Origin: Paenibacillus camelliae
GTDB taxonomy: Bacteria > Bacillota > Bacilli > Paenibacillales > Paenibacillaceae
Length of the DNA stretch: 64,000 bases
Direction of reading: 5' to 3'
NCBI RefSeq assembly: GCF_023715345.1
Contig: NZ_JAMBNY010000010.1
Coordinates: forward strand, 62,001-126,000
Shown here: piece by piece, positions 59,765 through 64,000 of the stretch
How positions within the stretch are numbered: position 1 is the first letter of the stretch
How the letters are laid out: each line of letters begins with the position of its first letter
Translations under genes and position numbers: made by a program
Notes under the pieces: generated by a model
The model's database searches: none
Seen by the model: only the letters and a program-made list of their open reading frames with translations
Told to the model about the DNA's origin: nothing

Positions 59765-60811
59765 TTACTTCAATTCAGCAAGCACTTCTTCGATTTTAGC
59801 TAGCTCAGACTGCAAGCCACCGCCGCTTAGGTACCAAAGCGGTCCATCTAGATATACAATACGGCCATTTTCATAAGCTGTTGTTTTCTTAATAATGTTG
59901 TTTTCCATATCCGCTTGGATGTTGGATTCTCCACCCGTTGCAGCTGTACGGTCGATAACGAACAATACTTCAGGGTTGAACTCTAGAATTGCTTCAAAGC
60001 CAAAGTCAGAGCCATGAGATGAAGACTGAATGTCTTCCGTCACTGGCTTAAAGCCATAGATGTCATAAATATATCCAAAGCGAGAATTTTGTGCGAAGCC
60101 AGACAATTTACCTTCGTTATACATCGTTACAAGAGATGTTTCAAAGTTGCCAGCTAGTGCATTAATTTCTTCAAGCGCACTATCAAATTTAGCTAGGTAA
60201 TCATCAGCTTCAGCTTTTTTATCGAACATTGTAGCTGCTACATCTACAGATGCTAGGAATGTATTCCAATAATCATCCTGCGTTGCACCTACAAAAATAA
60301 CTGGAGCGATTTCTTTCAGCTCTTCATAATACGTAGATTGACGACCAGAGATAAAAATTACATCTGGAGCAAGCTCAGCGATATCTTCAAGCAATGGTGC
60401 TTTTAATGTACCTACGCTTGTATACTCATCACTTGCAAACTCTTGTAGATGTGCTGGCAAAGTAGAATCCTTAGGAAGTCCAACAACACCTTCAACACCT
60501 AGTTCATTTAATGTATCTAAGAAACCATAGTCAAATACTACAAGTTTTTCTGGCATTGTTTCAAACGTTACATCCTCATAATTAATCGTGCCTTTTGCTT
60601 CGTCTTCAGTAGATGCTACTGTAGAAGAAACCGTTAGAGGATAAGCTGAATTGCCTTGCTCATCTGCAGCTGGTTGTTCTGAAGTAACTGGTTGCTCTTC
60701 AGTCGTATTACCACCTGTCGTTTTGTTTGCTTCATTCCCCTTTTCAGTTCCACATCCAACAAGTAAAACTGAAATTGCCAAGATGGCACTTGCTAATTTC
60801 CACATTTTCAT
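59765..60811 (-). CDS. yclQ: Siderophore-binding lipoprotein (YclQ-like)
   Basis: A 348-residue lipoprotein with lipobox LLVGC (Cys at about residue 20) and an acidic, T/E/Q-rich linker (about 25-60). It has a class III binding fold with the long inter-lobe helix (PEKLVVFDYGFLDTLNELGVEGVVGLP, DIAELAPDVIFISGRQS, FNPEVLFVIDRTAATGG in shorter parts). The layout with the NOP genes matches the petrobactin uptake protein YclQ of Bacillus. It has its own Fur-controlled promoter and is separated from yclP by a terminator, which would allow higher expression than the permease genes. Confidence 0.9.
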   Translation of the reverse strand: MKMWKLASAILAISVLLVGCGTEKGNEANKTTGGNTTEEQPVTSEQPAADEQGNSAYPLTVSSTVASTEDEAKGTINYEDVTFETMPEKLVVFDYGFLDTLNELGVEGVVGLPKDSTLPAHLQEFASDEYTSVGTLKAPLLEDIAELAPDVIFISGRQSTYYEELKEIAPVIFVGATQDDYWNTFLASVDVAATMFDKKAEADDYLAKFDSALEEINALAGNFETSLVTMYNEGKLSGFAQNSRFGYIYDIYGFKPVTEDIQSSSHGSDFGFEAILEFNPEVLFVIDRTAATGGESNIQADMENNIIKKTTAYENGRIVYLDGPLWYLSGGGLQSELAKIEEVLAELK

Positions 60812-60856
60812 TTTATATCTCTCTCCTTATATATGTTCTATGTACCCCTACAAAAA

Positions 60857-60871
60857 TGATAATCATTATCA
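60857..60871. promoter_or_regulatory. Perfect Fur box
   Basis: TGATAATCATTATCA matches the 7-1-7 Fur consensus at all 15 positions. It lies downstream of the yclQ -10 box, where Fur represses when iron is plentiful. Confidence 0.85.
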
Positions 60872-60873
60872 CT

Positions 60874-60915
60874 GACAACGATTCTCATTATAGATGCATT
60901 TGTCAGCATCGTCAA
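60874..60915 (-). promoter_or_regulatory. yclQ promoter with second Fur-like box
   Basis: On the minus strand, TTGACG (complement of 60910-60915), 17 bp and TATAAT (complement of 60887-60892) form a near-consensus SigA promoter. The span 60874-60892 matches the 19-bp Fur box GATAATGATTCTCATTATC at 16 positions and overlaps the -10 box. Confidence 0.82.
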
Positions 60916-61019
60916 GTATATTTTGTAAAATTTATTTGTATCGTCATATTCTTTTCTGAAATGTTAACAATCATTCATCTATAGCTAACTAAAACTAACT
61001 AGTAACAAGCTTACTATTA

Positions 61020-61063
61020 CAAAAGCCCCTTGCAGGTTAGATCGCTCTAATCTACAAGGGGCT
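61020..61063 (-). terminator. Terminator between yclP and yclQ
   Basis: AGCCCCTTG and TAGA arms pair with TCTA and CAAGGGGCT, and TTTT follows on the minus strand. Confidence 0.85.
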
Positions 61064-61081
61064 ATATCATTACATGAATCA

Positions 61082-61849
61082 TTACGTATGAGAATTAAAA
61101 TATATACAAATCCGGCAACCGTTCTGCTCCTGAATCGGAATATCCATGTCGTAAATGTCACGCAAAGCATCGGAGTTAATAATTTCGTGTGTTGGTCCGT
61201 CTTTTACGAGCTTGCCATCCTTCAGCGCTACAATACGATCAGAGTATACCGATGCAAAGTTAATATCGTGTAAAACGATAATAACCGTTTTGCCAAGCTC
61301 ATCAACGAGTCTGCGCAAAATCTTCATAATTTGAACCGAATGCTTCATATCTAAATTATTGAGTGGCTCATCAAGCAGAATATACTCAGTATCCTGAGCA
61401 ATAACCATCGCAATGAACGCACGCTGCTTCTGTCCGCCTGACAGCTCATCAATAAATTTATGCTGCATATCGCCAAGGTTCATATATTCAATCGCAGTAT
61501 CCACGAATTTCTCATCTTCGGAATTCAGATGCCCTTTGGAATATGGATAGCGTCCAAAGGAAACCAGCTCGCGTACCGTCAAGCGAACACTAATATGGTT
61601 CGTTTGCTTTAGGATCGATACACGCTTTGCAAATTCACTAGATTTCCACTTCCTAACGCTGTTCTGGTCCAATAGTACTTCACCAGAATCTGCTTCTAGC
61701 AGCCGACTTACCATAGATAGCAGAGTGGATTTGCCGGCGCCGTTCGGCCCGATGAACGATGTAATCGTTTTAGGCTCAATCGTAATCGACACGTCCTCTA
61801 CAACAGGCTTCTTGCCGAATCGTTTCGTTAAATCTTTGATTTGAATCAT
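61082..61849 (-). CDS. yclP: Siderophore ABC transporter ATPase (YclP-like)
   Basis: A 255-residue ATPase with Walker [12 protein letters not shown] at about residue 34, signature LSGGQKQRAFIAM, Walker B YILLDEPLNNLD and H-loop IIVLHDINFASVYSD. It belongs to the FepC/BtuD-type group that works with FecCD permeases. The ATG overlaps the end of yclO by 4 bp. It energises iron-siderophore import by YclN/YclO. Confidence 0.93.
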   Translation of the reverse strand: MIQIKDLTKRFGKKPVVEDVSITIEPKTITSFIGPNGAGKSTLLSMVSRLLEADSGEVLLDQNSVRKWKSSEFAKRVSILKQTNHISVRLTVRELVSFGRYPYSKGHLNSEDEKFVDTAIEYMNLGDMQHKFIDELSGGQKQRAFIAMVIAQDTEYILLDEPLNNLDMKHSVQIMKILRRLVDELGKTVIIVLHDINFASVYSDRIVALKDGKLVKDGPTHEIINSDALRDIYDMDIPIQEQNGCRICIYFNSHT

Positions 61850-62802
61850 CCTGCTGCCCTACTTTCCTTCAGTAATAGATAAATAAAGTAAATGCCGCCA
61901 ATAAAGTTAATGATGACACTTAATGTCGTTCGTAGCTCGAAGATATGCTCGACCAAAAACTGACCGCCAACGATCGCGATAATGCTAATTAGACTTGCCC
62001 CAAGAATAAGAACCGAGTGCTTATAGGTCGTTAAATATTGATAGGCTAAATTAGCTACGATCAGCCCTAGAAACGTAATTGGTCCAACTAGTGCTGTGGA
62101 AGTTGCAATTAAAACCGATGACAGAATAAGCACATTCATAACCATTCGATCATAATTGATACCAAGGTTCATCGCATTCTCACGACCAAGTGACATGACA
62201 TCAAGCTTGCCCATCATACGATAGCCGTAAATAAACGCGACGACTAATATAGCGAGGGCGATATATAACAGATCCTTCTTCACATTAACAAAATTCGCGA
62301 ATAGTCGGTTTTGTAGGCTGAGATATTCAACTGGATCAATAATGACCTGCAGAAATGTGACGAGACTGCCTAATAGTGTACCGAGAATCATCCCAATGAG
62401 CAGTAGCAAATAGATCGGGTGCTTATCTGCTCGGAATAGAAATCGGTACAGTATGAGTGCAAATAACACCATCGCAATGATCGCTGCCCCAAAGTTAAGA
62501 TACTTGTTCAATACCCATACCGACATCGAGCCAGCAAAAAAGTAAATTAACGTTTGGACGACGGTATACATGGAATCCAGTCCCATAACCGATGGAGTCA
62601 GAATTCGATTGTGAGTAATCGTCTGGAATACGACCGTTGAATAAGCGATGGCGATACCTGTAAGTACCATAGCAGCTACGCGTACCATACGACGTGGAAA
62701 TGCGTAATCAAAGCCGCCCTTTATATCATAAAAACCATAAAATAAGATGCAAATGATTGCTAGCACGCCAAGAGCAATAAGCTTTGTACTATTTTTTCGC
62801 AT
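61846..62802 (-). CDS. yclO: Siderophore ABC transporter permease (YclO-like)
   Basis: A 318-residue FecCD-type permease with about nine to ten helices (MVLTGIAIAYSTVVFQTITHNRILTPSVMGLDSMY in pieces, LVGPITFLGLIVANLAYQYL). The frame is open to 62856, but GGGGGAGA lies 5 bases before the ATG at 62802 (MRKNSTKLIALG), which is the likely start. It still overlaps the end of yclN by 14 bp, indicating coupled translation. Forms a heterodimer with YclN. Confidence 0.92.
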   Translation of the reverse strand: MRKNSTKLIALGVLAIICILFYGFYDIKGGFDYAFPRRMVRVAAMVLTGIAIAYSTVVFQTITHNRILTPSVMGLDSMYTVVQTLIYFFAGSMSVWVLNKYLNFGAAIIAMVLFALILYRFLFRADKHPIYLLLLIGMILGTLLGSLVTFLQVIIDPVEYLSLQNRLFANFVNVKKDLLYIALAILVVAFIYGYRMMGKLDVMSLGRENAMNLGINYDRMVMNVLILSSVLIATSTALVGPITFLGLIVANLAYQYLTTYKHSVLILGASLISIIAIVGGQFLVEHIFELRTTLSVIINFIGGIYFIYLLLKESRAAG

Positions 62803-63745
62803 AGGCTCTCCCCCTAAATAGCATAAATAAGAAGATCGCACTACCGATAACTGCAACGGTCACATTAACTGGAATTTCGTAAGGATGAACAATGACACGC
62901 CCTAAAATATCACAAAGCAATAAAAATGCGACACCTAAAGCAGCAGTATGTGGAATCGTCTTGCGCAAGTTATCTCCCAAATATAATGACACGATATTGG
63001 GTACAATTAAACCTAAAAATGGGATTACCCCGACAGTAAGGACGACAGTTGTTGAAATAATGGCAACAAGTACGAGCCCTAGATTCAATACAAGCTTATA
63101 GCTCAGTCCTAGATTTTTCGCGAAGTCCTCGCCCATGCCTGCAACCGTAAACTTATTAGCATACAGGTAGGCAAGTATAACCGCTGGAATGCTGATGTAC
63201 AGCAGCTCGTAGCGTCCTGATATCACTAGCGTAAAGCTGCCCATTAGCCAGGATGAGATATTTTGAATCAAATCATTTTCATAGGCGAAAAATGTCGTAA
63301 CTGATGAAAGGATATTACCATACATAATTCCGATTAGCGGAACAAAGATGACATCCTTGAATTTAATGCGATCAAGAATTTGCATAAAGACTAACGTTCC
63401 GACTAAGGCAAATAGAAAGCTAAATATAATTTGCTGCGTATACGTTACATTCGTGATAAACAGCATCGAAATTAATATCCCGAGCTTTGCTGCATCTAAT
63501 GTACCAGCTGTCGTTGGTGAAACGAATTTGTTACGGCTTAAAGATTGCATGATCAATCCCGCAATACTCATGCCTGCGCCCGCCAATATAATCGCCATTA
63601 AGCGTGGAACCCGACTAATGAGAAAGATTTCAATTTTATCTGTGTTCCCATTAAACAGATCACTCAATCTAATATCGATTGCACCAATAAATAGCGATAT
63701 ACATGACAAGACCACAATGGCAATCATTAACATCCAAAGTCTCAT
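62789..63745 (-). CDS. yclN: Siderophore ABC transporter permease (YclN-like)
   Basis: A 318-residue FecCD-type permease. The family segment SRVPRLMAIILAGAGMSIAGLIMQ and then NKFVSPTTAGTLDAAKLGI identify it, and a GVIPFLGLIVPNIV motif lies in the ATPase-contact region. First gene of the yclNOP unit. GAGG precedes the ATG, and a Fur-controlled promoter lies just upstream. Confidence 0.93.
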   Translation of the reverse strand: MRLWMLMIAIVVLSCISLFIGAIDIRLSDLFNGNTDKIEIFLISRVPRLMAIILAGAGMSIAGLIMQSLSRNKFVSPTTAGTLDAAKLGILISMLFITNVTYTQQIIFSFLFALVGTLVFMQILDRIKFKDVIFVPLIGIMYGNILSSVTTFFAYENDLIQNISSWLMGSFTLVISGRYELLYISIPAVILAYLYANKFTVAGMGEDFAKNLGLSYKLVLNLGLVLVAIISTTVVLTVGVIPFLGLIVPNIVSLYLGDNLRKTIPHTAALGVAFLLLCDILGRVIVHPYEIPVNVTVAVIGSAIFLFMLFRGRAYAKK

Positions 63746-63787
63746 ACGTCATCCTCATCATGTATTTATTATTTCAGTATGAAAATT

Positions 63788-63849
63788 GAAAACGATTATC
63801 ATTCTGAGTGTACGATTTCAATTATAGTAAAAACAGGCCTTAAAATCAA
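63788..63849 (-). promoter_or_regulatory. yclN promoter and Fur-like box
   Basis: On the minus strand, TTGATT (complement of 63844-63849), 17 bp and TATAAT (complement of 63821-63826). Downstream, 63788-63806 matches the 19-bp Fur box at 15 positions (core GATTATCATT). Confidence 0.78.
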
Positions 63850-63965
63850 TGACTAGCTTGTTACGATGCAATGCCATCCTTTGGATTTGCTTTATATGCG
63901 TACATATTTTTGAGATTAGTTAACCATGCTAAGTCATAGGTCTAAGGAAAGGAGCGCAACGTAAC

Positions 63966-64000
63966 ATGAGTGATAGAAACTATATTCATAATGATCATGA
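63966..64000 (+). CDS. Unidentified gene, first 11 codons only
   Basis: AAAGGAG lies 11 bases before ATG 63966. The visible start is MSDRNYIHNDH, polar and His-containing. It is cut by the window end, so no family can be named. It is divergent from the siderophore operon. Confidence 0.5.
   Translation, partial: MSDRNYIHNDH

Overview
The window looks like chromosomal DNA of a Gram-positive, spore-former-type Bacillales of the Paenibacillaceae (Paenibacillus, Cohnella or a relative). Three things point there: moderate G+C with strong AGGAGG-type ribosome sites and some TTG/GTG starts; DUF5696, YIP1 and NHL genes embedded in a sugar-transporter operon; and YesM/YesN-type and LplB/LplC-type sugar systems. 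The genus is inferred from gene content only. I found no rRNA, tRNA, CRISPR array, phage or intact insertion sequence.

Layout. (1) 1-12080, minus strand: a long carbohydrate-uptake operon. It has two secreted solute-binding proteins (one with Ig-like tails, one with carbohydrate-binding-like modules), a MalF/MalG-type permease pair, an anchored NHL/TPR protein, a YIP1 membrane protein, a DUF5696 protein and the start of a further permease. Divergent from it at 12797-15145 is a membrane-anchored family 2 glycosidase. The 685-bp divergent region holds cre-like sites, two related palindromes and an 11-bp tandem repeat. (2) 15245-20524: an HPP membrane protein, then a BcrA-type ABC exporter with two permeases and a two-component system, which resembles a peptide-antibiotic detoxification module. 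(3) 20520-21960: two tandem-repeat arrays, one G-rich with a ~64-bp unit and one of about 23 x 51 bp. (4) 21992-29651: stand-alone enzymes and regulators (MBL hydrolase, MerR, two SDRs, alpha/beta hydrolase, an alkaline-phosphatase-superfamily protein, Crp/Fnr, DinB, CGNR zinc finger). (5) 29845-35964: a LacI-controlled oligosaccharide locus with an LplB/LplC-type importer, a lipoprotein and a cytoplasmic GH30 glycosidase; three near-identical palindromic operators tie it together. (6) 36990-45118: a monosaccharide importer (ChvE/MmsA/MmsB) followed by a sugar-binding sensor protein, a YesM-type kinase and a YesN-type regulator, comparable to the AraPST-AraEGH arrangement known in Geobacillus. 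(7) 45347-56426: Hsp20, a DUF3817-MFS fusion, catalase with a PerR-like box, a lipoprotein, AraC, an XRE regulator fused to a complete desulfoferrodoxin-like domain, and two tandem ring-cleaving dioxygenases. (8) 56625-59082: a drug-type ABC exporter and its MerR regulator. (9) 59105-63849: iron genes, namely an HmoA/IsdG-like monooxygenase and a YclNOPQ-type siderophore importer, with Fur-like boxes at each promoter. A plus-strand gene runs off the right end.

The common themes are sugar scavenging (three transport systems, each with its own regulator or operator set), cell-envelope and oxidative stress responses, and iron uptake. The least explained items are the DUF5696/YIP1/NHL module, the 51-bp array, a family of short elements with terminal inverted repeats (9955 and 51549-51935), and the regulator-superoxide-reductase fusion. 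All functions are read from sequence motifs; none was checked by database search.
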